A stretch of DNA of 8,461 nucleotides from an uncultured Bacteroidota bacterium (GCA_946479535.1 CAMLGP010000087.1:1-8461); one strand, 5' to 3'; counted from the first letter of the stretch, positions 1 to 7,078 are shown. The notes: generated by a model from the letters alone, not told the origin. Numbers and translations: made by a program.

Positions 1-708
1 CACAAGTATGCCGCCAATTTTAGGACCAATGATATAACCAACTCCCAAATATTCTGGAGTTATCTCACCACTGGCCTTTGCTGATGGGAAGTAGCGGTTT
101 GCCTGTTTCGTTGCAAATTCCGGTACTTCTTTTATCACGTGGAATATTCTCTGCAGGATTGCATAACCAAAGGCAAATCCCAACCCGAGAAACGCAGTTT
201 TGGCGAAATCGCCACCTCGTTCTCCGGCCTTCAGTACCGATGCACAAGCGGTTCCTTCCGGATATGGGAGCGTCGCATGCTCTTTTACTATCAATGACCG
301 TCGCAATGGTATCATCATTAATGTTCCGATGATACCGCCGATTATTGAAAGAATCAATATTGTAAAATAATTGAAATAATTACCACTACTTTCTTCACTT
401 AGGAACAAAAAACCCGGAAGGGTGAATACTACACCTGCTGCTACACTTTCTCCAGCAGATCCTGTCGTTTGTATAATATTATTTTCAAGTATGGTAGTGC
501 CCAGGAATTTCTTGCCCAGCGTAATAGCAATCACTGCTATTGGAATAGATGCTGAAACAGTGAGTCCGGCTTTAAGGGCAAGATATACAGTGGCTGCACC
601 AAATATGATCCCGAAAGCAGCACCCGTAAGCACAGACTTAACAGTAAATTCAGCCATATTCGTTTCAGGCGAAACAAACGGCTTAAAGTCATTGGTTGGT
701 TCCGGCAT
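1..708 (-). CDS. OPT-superfamily oligopeptide transporter, N-terminal part (runs off left edge)
   Basis: Reading the minus strand from the ATG at 708 gives 236 codons without a stop up to the window edge. The protein is a polytopic inner-membrane protein. After a short polar N-terminus there are hydrophobic segments at about residues 25-45, 51-68, 88-104, 114-135 and 171-187. Two stretches typical of the OPT superfamily are visible: NIIQTTGSAGES at residues 77-88 and PYPEGTACASVLKAGE at 148-163. OPT members import oligopeptides or metal chelates, usually by proton coupling; the substrate here cannot be told. Bacterial members are usually about 600-700 residues, so roughly a third is present. 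The start is chosen because the protein begins with a polar stretch and the leader just upstream is A/T-rich; no Shine-Dalgarno is seen. It lies downstream of the M16 genes on the same strand but is separated from them by a terminator and a repeat array, so it probably has its own promoter. Family assignment is confident; substrate is unknown. Confidence 0.9.
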   Translation of the reverse strand, partial: MPEPTNDFKPFVSPETNMAEFTVKSVLTGAAFGIIFGAATVYLALKAGLTVSASIPIAVIAITLGKKFLGTTILENNIIQTTGSAGESVAAGVVFTLPGFLFLSEESSGNYFNYFTILILSIIGGIIGTLMMIPLRRSLIVKEHATLPYPEGTACASVLKAGERGGDFAKTAFLGLGFAFGYAILQRIFHVIKEVPEFATKQANRYFPSAKASGEITPEYLGVGYIIGPKIGGILV

Positions 709-725
709 GTGATGTGATTTATCGT

Positions 726-759
726 GAAAGATAATAGATAATATGATAAAAGGGACAAA
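726..759 (-). promoter_or_regulatory. Possible Bacteroidota-type promoter of the OPT gene
   Basis: On the minus strand a TTTG (complement of 756-759) is followed after 22 bases by TATCTTTC (complement of 726-733). The latter matches 7 of 8 positions of the Bacteroidota -7 consensus TAnnTTTG. The spacing is slightly long and the implied leader is only about a dozen bases, so this is a tentative call. Confidence 0.27.
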
Positions 760-793
760 AAAAGGAGGGGAGATCTGCGCTATGAAGCTGTGT

Positions 794-1035
794 CATGGTT
801 CGTGTTTCACAATCGAAATAGATGGTTCGTGAGACACGAACCATGGCTGTTGGAGATACGGATGATTCGTGAGACACGAACCATGGCTGTTGGAGATACG
901 GATGATTCGTGAGACGAACCATGGCAGTGGGACACGAACCATGGCTGTTGGAGACACGGATGATTCGTGGGACACGAACCATGGCAGTCGGAGACACGAA
1001 CCATGGCAGTGGGACACGAACCATCGCAGTGGGAC
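794..1035. repeat. Minisatellite-like tandem array with conserved palindromes
   Basis: Two near-identical 40-bp units lie at 821-860 and 861-900, differing only at 825/865. They are followed by rearranged units, and by 20-bp sub-units of the form GRGACACGAACCATSGCWGT at 929-948, 969-988, 991-1010 and 1011-1030. The word CGAACCAT occurs seven times on the plus strand. Four short hairpins TTCGTG-nnn-CACGAA are preserved at 826-840, 866-880, 906-918 and 964-978. The third has lost 2 bp but still folds, as TTCGT-GAG-ACGAA. A degenerate fifth copy with an insertion lies near 797-814. The hairpin at 822-844 is a perfect 10-bp stem with a 3-base loop. The unit length is not a multiple of three, which argues against coding. 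Function is unknown; it could be a slippage-prone minisatellite, a binding-site cluster or a dispersed repeat. Confidence 0.9.
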
Positions 1036-1051
1036 ACACCAGCAATGGCAT

Positions 1052-1090
1052 AAAAAAGCCGCTGGCTTCATAGAAGAGTAACCAGCGGCT
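1052..1090 (-). terminator. Rho-independent terminator of M16 peptidase copy 1
   Basis: A perfect 9-bp stem, AGCCGCTGG at 1057-1065 pairing with CCAGCGGCT at 1082-1090, encloses 16 bases that can themselves form a small CTTC/GAAG hairpin. Read on the minus strand the stem is followed directly by a run of six T (complement of 1052-1057). It begins 20 bases after the peptidase stop codon, so it should end that transcript before the OPT gene. Confidence 0.85.
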
Positions 1091-1109
1091 ATGAGTTAAT
1101 AATTATCGG

Positions 1110-3962
1110 TTAGAAAGCCTTTTTCTCAACTGGTTTCCCATCCACATCCAGCTCTACAATTTCATAACCCAATTTCTCAAGGCCGGGTAATATCCTCGCT
1201 TTATCTCCTACAATAAGTATATTCATCTTATCCGCATTGATCCATTTCTTTGCAATAGCATCAATTTCAGGCTTGGTCATATTCTTCAGAATTTCATTTT
1301 GAGTATCCACAAAATTACCAGGCAGATCATATTCCAGTATTCTTCCAATGAAAGCTGCTTTCTGAAAACCTGTTTCATAACGCAATGCATCCAACTGACC
1401 CAATGCACTCTTCATAAATACCAGTTCATCATCTTTGATACCACTGCTTGTGTAACCTTTGATTTCCCTGATCACTTCAGACAATGCGCTATCTGTTGCA
1501 TTAGCCTTTATTGCAGAACTGAACAGGAAACGTCCGGTGTATTTATCACCGGTAAATCCGCTGGAAGCTCCATAAGTCCAGCCTTTGTCTTCACGCAGGT
1601 TGAGATTTAACCGGCCATTAAAACCGCCACCTAATGCAAAATTTGATAAGGAGGCCTTGTAATAATCGCCAGTTGCATCATATTTAAGGTTGGTCAGATA
1701 ACCTACACGAAATTCAGATTGCGCAGCATTCTTTACATCCACCAGGAAGATCTTGGTTTTATCTACTGGTGCGGCATTTGGGATGGTTGGCAACTGTATC
1801 TTCTTTTTGGGAAGTTTGCTTAGGAAGGAAAGTTTTGGAAGGATATCCTCCTGTTTGATATCTCCTACCACAACAATAGTAGCGCCATCTGAGGTCATAT
1901 AATTATCATAGTAACCCTGTACATCCTGTAAAGTGAAATTCCCAACTGTTTCTTCAGTTCCGGTCTGGCTTATTCCCAAAATATTCTTTGGGCCATAGTT
2001 CAATGTATTGAACACATTGGTGGCAACAGCAGCAGGCTGTGATTTGATTTGCTTGAATCCTTCAATGCGTTGACGTTTCAGACGGGCAAAATCATCATCA
2101 TTGAATTTGGGGCTCAGCATTCTTTCTTCCAGCAATGCAAGTGTTGCATCCAAATTCTTCTTTAGAGAGAATACCTGGAATGAAATCCCATCCACGCCAC
2201 TTACAACATTAATAGTGCTACCCAGTTTATCCAGTTCTTTATTGAAATCTTCCGCACTGCGCACCCTGGTATCCTGTTCCATCATTGTAGCAAAAAAGGA
2301 AGCCAGACCAGCCTTTGAAAGATCATTGGCCTGCAGCAGATGACCGCCGGGGACTTTTACAGAGAGTGTAACAGTAGGTAATTCGGAATTTTCACTGCCG
2401 ATGATCTTCATGCCACCATCGAGGTCCTTCTTCCAGAATGCAGGCACTTTAACCACGGGGTTAGGCCCCGCTGATGGAATTACACTTCTGTCGAAATTAT
2501 CCTTTGGCTTGGTATAGACCAATCCATCGTATCCATATTGGGGAGCAACATATTTGCTCTTATCGATATTATAATTATCCTTACCTGTTGTAAGTGCTTC
2601 CTGGCCCTTGGTCAGAATGCTTACAACCACGCAATGTTTCATTTTGATGTATTGATTGTAAACCCTCATTACATCCTCCTTTGTAACATTGCGATATCTT
2701 TCCAACTCTCTTCCGATCAGGTTAGGATTGCCACCGAATGTCTGGTAAAAAGCCAATTGTGAAACCTTGCCTGCCACGCTCTGGAGTGCATTGATATTCT
2801 GTGCTTCAATCTGTCCTTTAAACTGGGCGATATCTGCATCGGTAACTCCTCTTTTTTCAAATGCAGCCAATGCCTGATCAATCAGATAGAACATGCTGCC
2901 GAGTGATTTACCGGGATAAGGAACTACCTGGATCGTGAATTCACCACTCAGTTCAGAATTACTATTATTGGCAGTTGCATTTAATGCCAGTTGTTTCTTC
3001 ACCAGCTCCTGGTAGAAAACAGAATTATTACCCTGTCCTAATATCTGGGCCAGGCAGTCCAAAGGCGCCATGTCCTTATCGAAATTGGGAACACCGGGGA
3101 ATACCTTTCTCATCATCGGCACTCTCGCATAATTATCTGTATAGGAAACAAAGCGATGAGAATCCAGGTGAGGAACCATCTTGGGCATATCTTCTACTTT
3201 GGGACCAGAAGGGATGGGGCCAAAGTATTTCTCTACCATCTTCACTACCTGTTTTGGATCTACATCTCCACCAATGGTGAGTGTAGCATTGTTGGGTCCA
3301 TACCAGCGAAGGAAGAAGTTCTTCAGGTCATTTACATTAACCCTGTTGAGGTCTTCAATATATCCGATGGTGAGCCAGGAATAGGGATGTCCATAAGGAT
3401 ACATGCTTTTTGACATCAGTTCAATTCCCGGTACATAAGGTACATTGTCAACCCGCTGTCCTCTTTCATTCTTTACTGTTTCTCTCTGTATCTCAAATTT
3501 GGGCTGGGTAACAGCATCCAGCAGGAAACCCATACGGTCTGCTTCCAACCAGATTGTTTTTTCCAGTTGATTGGAAGGAACGGTTTCATAATAGTTGGTA
3601 CGGTCGCGGGAAGTGCTTCCGTTCAGCTGGCCACCAGACTCGGTAACTATTTTGAAATGCTGTTCATCGGCAACATGGTCACTGCCCTGGAACATCATGT
3701 GCTCAAAGAAGTGAGCAAATCCTGATTTGCCGATCTCTTCTCTTGCAGAACCTACGTGATAAGTAACATCAGTGTGAACAACAGGATCGCTATGATCTTC
3801 ATGGATAACCAGAGTAAGACCATTTGGTAACACATATTTTTCATAAGGAATTACCAGTTCATCCCCCTGTTTGGTAACTATTTCTACCAGCCTGGCCTGC
3901 GAATTGGCAATTGTAATACAACCCAACACCCAAACGGGCAACAACATTAATTTCAGTTTCAT
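1110..3962 (-). CDS. M16 family zinc peptidase (insulinase-like), two-module, secreted; copy 1
   Basis: A 950-residue peptidase of the pitrilysin/insulinase family M16, with two M16 modules in one chain. The inverted zinc motif HxxEH is present as HFFEH at residues 84-88, and the expected third ligand is E166 in VKNERG, 78 residues on, a normal spacing. The C-terminal half is the non-catalytic partner module and carries the family pattern LREDKGWTYG from residue 789. The start MKLKLMLLPVWVLGC gives a signal sequence. VLGC at 12-15 could be a lipobox (Leu at -2 is not ideal), or signal peptidase I could cut after ANSQA. A longer reading from an ATG at 4055 adds 31 residues ahead of the signal peptide and runs into intergenic heptad repeats, so I reject it. 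The protein probably acts on peptides in the periplasm or at the outer membrane. It lies 259 bp downstream of its paralogue with a terminator between, so it likely has its own promoter; a weak -7-like TTACTTTG is the complement of 3993-4000. Substrate is unknown. Confidence 0.95.
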   Translation of the reverse strand: MKLKLMLLPVWVLGCITIANSQARLVEIVTKQGDELVIPYEKYVLPNGLTLVIHEDHSDPVVHTDVTYHVGSAREEIGKSGFAHFFEHMMFQGSDHVADEQHFKIVTESGGQLNGSTSRDRTNYYETVPSNQLEKTIWLEADRMGFLLDAVTQPKFEIQRETVKNERGQRVDNVPYVPGIELMSKSMYPYGHPYSWLTIGYIEDLNRVNVNDLKNFFLRWYGPNNATLTIGGDVDPKQVVKMVEKYFGPIPSGPKVEDMPKMVPHLDSHRFVSYTDNYARVPMMRKVFPGVPNFDKDMAPLDCLAQILGQGNNSVFYQELVKKQLALNATANNSNSELSGEFTIQVVPYPGKSLGSMFYLIDQALAAFEKRGVTDADIAQFKGQIEAQNINALQSVAGKVSQLAFYQTFGGNPNLIGRELERYRNVTKEDVMRVYNQYIKMKHCVVVSILTKGQEALTTGKDNYNIDKSKYVAPQYGYDGLVYTKPKDNFDRSVIPSAGPNPVVKVPAFWKKDLDGGMKIIGSENSELPTVTLSVKVPGGHLLQANDLSKAGLASFFATMMEQDTRVRSAEDFNKELDKLGSTINVVSGVDGISFQVFSLKKNLDATLALLEERMLSPKFNDDDFARLKRQRIEGFKQIKSQPAAVATNVFNTLNYGPKNILGISQTGTEETVGNFTLQDVQGYYDNYMTSDGATIVVVGDIKQEDILPKLSFLSKLPKKKIQLPTIPNAAPVDKTKIFLVDVKNAAQSEFRVGYLTNLKYDATGDYYKASLSNFALGGGFNGRLNLNLREDKGWTYGASSGFTGDKYTGRFLFSSAIKANATDSALSEVIREIKGYTSSGIKDDELVFMKSALGQLDALRYETGFQKAAFIGRILEYDLPGNFVDTQNEILKNMTKPEIDAIAKKWINADKMNILIVGDKARILPGLEKLGYEIVELDVDGKPVEKKAF

Positions 3963-4042
3963 ATTTGTGTGATTTATAAAAAAAGCAGTAGGCAAAGTAA
4001 GGGATTTGATGTGGAAAGCGTTGCCTTTTATCAAAAAGAAAG

Positions 4043-4077
4043 AGCTCTTAGCCATTAGCCGTTAGCTCTTAGCCTTA
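4043..4077 (+). repeat. Heptad array, five 7-bp words
   Basis: Five consecutive 7-bp words fit approximately AGCYNTW, read on the plus strand; the 11-mer AGCTCTTAGCC recurs exactly 21 bp apart (4043 and 4064). The array overlaps the rejected long start of M16 copy 1. It is the inverse orientation of the array at 4185-4219. Confidence 0.75.
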
Positions 4078-4156
4078 AGACCCCTAATTCTTAAAGCCAA
4101 CCAGGAAAATCGCTAAGAAAATCCTCTTGTGAAATCTATATTTTCTGCTCCCGAAT

Positions 4157-4195
4157 GAAAAAGCCATTAGCCAATAGTACAATGGGCTAATGGCT
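4157..4195 (-). terminator. Likely terminator of M16 peptidase copy 2
   Basis: AGCCATTAGCC (4162-4172) and GGCTAATGGCT (4185-4195) form a perfect 11-bp stem with a 12-base loop. On the minus strand it is followed by a run of five T, one of them within the stem (complement of 4158-4162). The stem starts 26 bases after the copy 2 stop codon. The stem is only moderately G/C-rich and is built from heptad repeat words, so it may be a repeat serving as a terminator. Confidence 0.6.
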
Positions 4196-4219
4196 AATAG
4201 CTAAAGGCTAACAGCTTTT
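4185..4219 (-). repeat. Heptad array, inverted relative to 4043-4077
   Basis: Five consecutive 7-bp words close to RGCTAAN are read on the plus strand, which is TTAGCY-type on the minus strand: GGCTAAT twice, then AGCTAAA, GGCTAAC and AGCTTTT. The first words also form one arm of the terminator of M16 copy 2. The array ends 2 bp before that gene's stop codon. Confidence 0.75.
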
Positions 4220-4221
4220 AC

Positions 4222-6780
4222 CTAGAACGCTTTTTTCTCAACGGGTTGCCCTTCCACATCCAGTTCCACAATCGGGTATCCTAACTTTTGCAGGCCTGCC
4301 AGTACTTTGGCTTTGTCACCAACCAGCAGCATATTCAGCTTATCAGGATGGATGTATTTTTTAGCAAGTGCATCCATTTCTTTTTTGGTCATTTCTCGCA
4401 GGATCTTAGCCTGCGTTTGGGTGAAATTGGCGGGCAGGTTATAATCCAGGATGGTGCGGATGAATCCAGCTTTCTGGATGCCGGTTTCATAGCGCAATGC
4501 ATCCCGCTGACCAATGGCGCTCTTCATGAATCCCAGTTCTTCATCCGTAATACCTGAGGCTGCATACATTTTTAATTCTTTTACTACTTCAATCAGTGCG
4601 CTGTCAGTGGCATCAGCCTTTATACCGGAACTAAATTCAAAATCTCCATCGTACTCATCTCCTGCAAAAGCTGAGCGTGCACCATAAGTCCATCCTTTGT
4701 CTTCACGAAGGTTGAGGTTAAGGCGACTGTTAAAAGCACCTCCAAGAATATAGTTCATTAATCCTGCCTTATAATATTCTCCAGTTGCATCATAGTTTAA
4801 CCCGGTATTGTAACCTACGCGGAATTCAGTTTGTGCTGCCTTAGGAATATCTACCAGGTAGATCTTTGCTTCATTAGCCGGCATTGGTGTTGCTGCAACT
4901 TTGGGTAATTCAATTTTCTTGTTCGGTAGTTTATTCAGGAAAGCCAATTGAGGAAGGATCTCGCTTTCTTTAATATCTCCAACCACCACCACCTTCATTC
5001 CTTTATTACTAATGTAGTTGTTATAATAGCTCTTGATATTATCCAGCGTGATATTGGAAACAGTGGCTTCTGTTCCATTTTCGCTCATCCCAAGGATATT
5101 ATCAGGACCAAAATTGATCTTTGCAATCACATCACTGGCAATAACAGCAGGTTGTGACTTGCTTTGTTTAAATCCTTCCAGTGTTTGCCTTTTTATGCGT
5201 TGAAAGGCATCATCGGTAAATTTAGGGTTGAACATTCTTTCTTCCAGCAATGCCAGTGTTTTAGGAAGGTTTTTCTTGAGAGTCTGCACATTGAATGTGA
5301 TATCATCCTTTCCACTGCTTACAGTAATTGAACTGGCTATGGTCTGTAGTTCAGACGAGAATTGCTCTGCCGTATAATTTTTGGTATCCTCATTCATCAT
5401 ACGTGCAAAAAGATTGGCAAGCCCGGTTTTGGAAAGATCATTGGCCTGAAGCAGATGGCCGCCTGGAATACTGATTGAAATAGTTACCACTGGTACCTCG
5501 GTATTTTGAGTACCAATCATTTTAATGCCATTAGCAAGGTCCTTTCTCCAGAATGCAGGAACCTTTATTGCAGGGTTGGGGCCATTGCCGGGTATCTTGC
5601 TTCTATCAAAATTATCTTTTGCCTTTACATATTTCAATCCATTGTAACCATAATCCGGGGCCTGGTAATGAGAATCATCAATTGTATAATTATCCTGTTT
5701 GGCGATCATGGTTTCCTGCCCTTTCGCCAATGTGCTTACTATAACATGTGGCTTACCCTTGATATATTTTTCATAAGCCTTCATCACATCTTCTTTGGTG
5801 ACACTGCCATATTCACGCAATAACTTTTTGATCATATTGGGATTGCCAGTGAATGTCTGGAAAGCGGCCAGCTGACTTACTTTACCGGAAACACTGCCAA
5901 GACCATTGATGAGCCTGCTTTCAAATTCATTTTTAAATCGGGTGATATCATCATCGGTTACACCTCTTTTTTCAAAATCGGTAAAAGCTTCATTAACAAG
6001 TTGCTCCATTTCAGCAAGTGATTTGCCAGGATAGGGTGTGATGGAGATAGAAAATTCACCCGCCAATTCTGATAATTGGCTACTGGCACTGGCCTGTAAT
6101 GCTTTTTGAGTTTTAATGATGGATTGGAAGAAAACGGAATTGCGATTGCCGCCAAACCCACCACCGCCACCGCGTCCTCCGCGACCACCTCCACCAAAAC
6201 CGCCACCACCGCCTAATACCTGTGCCAGGCAGGCGAGTGCAGCTTCATCCTTGTTGTAGTCAGGAACAGTTGGATATACCAGGCGCAATTGAGAAGCCCT
6301 TGCATAATTATCGGTATAACTTACATAACGGTCCTTATCCAATACAACTGGAGCGAGTTTAACTGGAGTTACTTCAGGTCCACGGGGAATAGGTCCGAAA
6401 TATTTTTCGGCCATCTTTATCACATCGGCGGTTTTTACATCACCGCCTACAGTAAGGGTTGCATTATTGGGCCCATACCAGCGCAGAAAGAAATTCTTCA
6501 GATCATTTACGCTCACTTTGTTCAGCTCTTCAATATAACCAATGGTTAACCAGGAATAAGGATGTCCGTAAGGATAAAGGTTCCTGGAAGAAACCTCGCT
6601 AATCAAACCATAAGGACGGTTATCATAATTCTGTCCTCTTTCATTTTTAACCGTGGCACGCTGTACTTCAAATTTGGGTTGGGTTACGGCATCTAAAAGA
6701 AAACCCATACGGTCTGCTTCCAGCCATAATGCTTTTGCCAGCTGATTGGAAGGAATGGTTTCATAATAATTGGTTTTTAC
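4222..6780 (-). CDS. M16 family zinc peptidase, copy 2, N-terminus lost (probable pseudogene or assembly-truncated)
   Basis: This is a close paralogue of the neighbouring M16 gene, alignable from the TNYYE motif (residue 122 of copy 1) to the shared C-terminus PVEKKAF. The frame is open for 853 codons up to an in-frame TAG (complement of 6781-6783), with the first ATG at 6708, internal to the family. The signal peptide and the HxxEH zinc motif, about 121 residues, are missing, while the downstream ligand region VKNERG and the LREDKGWTYG motif of the second module are intact. A product from 6708 would lack two of three zinc ligands and any export signal, so it should be inactive. No internal frameshift or stop is seen, which means the truncation is recent or artificial. 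It also has a 22-residue Gly/Arg/Phe-rich insertion absent from copy 1. An intact version would be a secreted M16 peptidase like copy 1. Confidence 0.9.
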   Translation of the reverse strand, partial: VKTNYYETIPSNQLAKALWLEADRMGFLLDAVTQPKFEVQRATVKNERGQNYDNRPYGLISEVSSRNLYPYGHPYSWLTIGYIEELNKVSVNDLKNFFLRWYGPNNATLTVGGDVKTADVIKMAEKYFGPIPRGPEVTPVKLAPVVLDKDRYVSYTDNYARASQLRLVYPTVPDYNKDEAALACLAQVLGGGGGFGGGGRGGRGGGGGFGGNRNSVFFQSIIKTQKALQASASSQLSELAGEFSISITPYPGKSLAEMEQLVNEAFTDFEKRGVTDDDITRFKNEFESRLINGLGSVSGKVSQLAAFQTFTGNPNMIKKLLREYGSVTKEDVMKAYEKYIKGKPHVIVSTLAKGQETMIAKQDNYTIDDSHYQAPDYGYNGLKYVKAKDNFDRSKIPGNGPNPAIKVPAFWRKDLANGIKMIGTQNTEVPVVTISISIPGGHLLQANDLSKTGLANLFARMMNEDTKNYTAEQFSSELQTIASSITVSSGKDDITFNVQTLKKNLPKTLALLEERMFNPKFTDDAFQRIKRQTLEGFKQSKSQPAVIASDVIAKINFGPDNILGMSENGTEATVSNITLDNIKSYYNNYISNKGMKVVVVGDIKESEILPQLAFLNKLPNKKIELPKVAATPMPANEAKIYLVDIPKAAQTEFRVGYNTGLNYDATGEYYKAGLMNYILGGAFNSRLNLNLREDKGWTYGARSAFAGDEYDGDFEFSSGIKADATDSALIEVVKELKMYAASGITDEELGFMKSAIGQRDALRYETGIQKAGFIRTILDYNLPANFTQTQAKILREMTKKEMDALAKKYIHPDKLNMLLVGDKAKVLAGLQKLGYPIVELDVEGQPVEKKAF
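6148..6213 (-). other. Gly/Arg-rich insertion inside M16 copy 2
   Basis: This encodes 22 residues made only of Gly, two Phe and two Arg (pattern G5-F-G4-R-G2-R-G5-F-G2). It sits between CLAQVL and NRNSVFFQ. Copy 1 has a short linker (GQGN) at the same place. The insertion is in frame and lies in the first C-terminal M16 subdomain, probably as a flexible surface loop. The repetitive GGN codons suggest expansion by slippage. Confidence 0.85.
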
Positions 6781-6784
6781 CTAT
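6774..6784. other. Abrupt breakpoint: end of M16 homology
   Basis: Codon-by-codon similarity to M16 copy 1 runs through the Thr-Asn-Tyr-Tyr codons and stops within one or two codons of 6777. From there the DNA is unrelated, and an in-frame stop follows at once. No terminal inverted repeat or target duplication is visible at the boundary. Confidence 0.8.
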
Positions 6785-6847
6785 GACGATCAGGGATTCA
6801 AATTCCATAAAACTTCGTCGAAAACAATCATTTATTCCCCACGATAA
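6777..6847 (+). pseudogene. Possible 3' tail of a lost plus-strand gene
   Basis: A plus-strand frame entering from the breakpoint reads about 23 codons, starting FTYDDQGF and ending IIYSPR, then stops with TAA at 6845-6847. Repetitive intergenic DNA begins 3 bases later. The composition looks protein-like, but so short an open frame can arise by chance and I do not recognise the family. Confidence 0.3.
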
Positions 6848-6849
6848 CG

Positions 6850-6927
6850 ATTCAATTCTTCAAAACCTGTAAACCTCTTCGTACTAAGGCGACCCTAACC
6901 ACAAACCACAAACTACAAACCACAAAC
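6850..6927 (+). repeat. Intergenic direct repeat, copy 1, with CACAAAC heptads
   Basis: Bases 6850-6900 closely match 7015-7065, including the exact 17-mer ACTAAGGCGACCCTAAC. The copy continues into four 7-bp words (CACAAAC three times and TACAAAC once) at 6900-6927. Copy 2 carries two TCCAAAC words at the same place. Confidence 0.85.
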
Positions 6928-6941
6928 TTTCTTCTTTTGTC

Positions 6942-6996
6942 ATTTCGAAGGCGCTACATCTGCTCGTTCTTAACGCCTCTCCCGCGCCTGAGAAAT
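6942..6996. repeat. Imperfect hairpin element between the two direct repeats
   Basis: ATTTC (6942-6946) and AGGCGC (6949-6954) can pair with GCGCCT (6984-6989) and GAAAT (6992-6996), leaving a GA/GA internal mismatch and a 29-base loop. The wider element, about 6939-7010, resembles from memory intergenic elements of Bacteroidota that begin GTCATTTCGA and contain GAGAAATCTC. That resemblance is not verified. Confidence 0.5.
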
Positions 6997-7014
6997 CTCA
7001 CCCCTAGATGATTA

Positions 7015-7078
7015 ATTCAACTCTTCCAAACCTGTAAACCTTTGCATACTAAGGCGACCCTAACTCCAAACTCCAAAC
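7015..7078 (+). repeat. Intergenic direct repeat, copy 2, with TCCAAAC heptads
   Basis: This is the second copy of the 6850-6900 sequence, with about ten scattered differences, followed by two TCCAAAC words at 7065-7078. Both copies then end in the same TTTCTTC stretch. Confidence 0.85.

Larger units (their letters stand above)
709..1109. other. Intergenic region between M16 copy 1 and OPT gene
   Basis: These 401 bases hold no credible gene. From right to left, which is the direction of transcription of both flanking genes, they contain the M16 terminator (1057-1090), the tandem-repeat array (794-1035), an unassigned spacer (760-793) and the candidate OPT promoter and leader (709-759). Open frames exist across the array in all three minus-strand frames, but they are by-products of the repeats. 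Confidence 0.8.
3963..4221. other. Intergenic region between the two M16 genes
   Basis: This holds the terminator of copy 2 (4157-4195), two arrays of 7-bp words in opposite orientation (4043-4077 and 4185-4219) and the leader of copy 1. The stretch 4078-4156 shows nothing I can name. Just upstream of the copy 1 start the minus strand reads ATAAATCACA (complement of 3968-3977), the same 10-mer found just upstream of the OPT start (complement of 713-722). Confidence 0.7.

Noticed and set aside
78..712. Plus-strand open frames at 78-332 and 422-712
   Set aside because: They are antisense to the OPT transporter gene, whose minus-strand reading carries clear family motifs.
794..1035. CRISPR array
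   Set aside because: The repeats are adjacent or overlapping without unique spacers of constant length, and no cas genes are present.
719..1071. Overlapping minus-strand open frames rich in HGSC/TAMVRV repeats
   Set aside because: All three frames are open because of the tandem array; the unit lengths (20 and 40 bp) are not multiples of three, and the region sits between a terminator and a promoter.
3963..4055. Longer start for M16 copy 1 at 4055
   Set aside because: It would place 31 residues ahead of a clear signal peptide and extend into the heptad array; the ATG at 3962 gives a standard exported protein.
6891..6927. Telomere-like CCCTAAC plus 7-bp words as a replicon end
   Set aside because: Only one CCCTAAC word occurs in each repeat copy, followed by different words; the resemblance is most simply coincidence within the heptad repeats.
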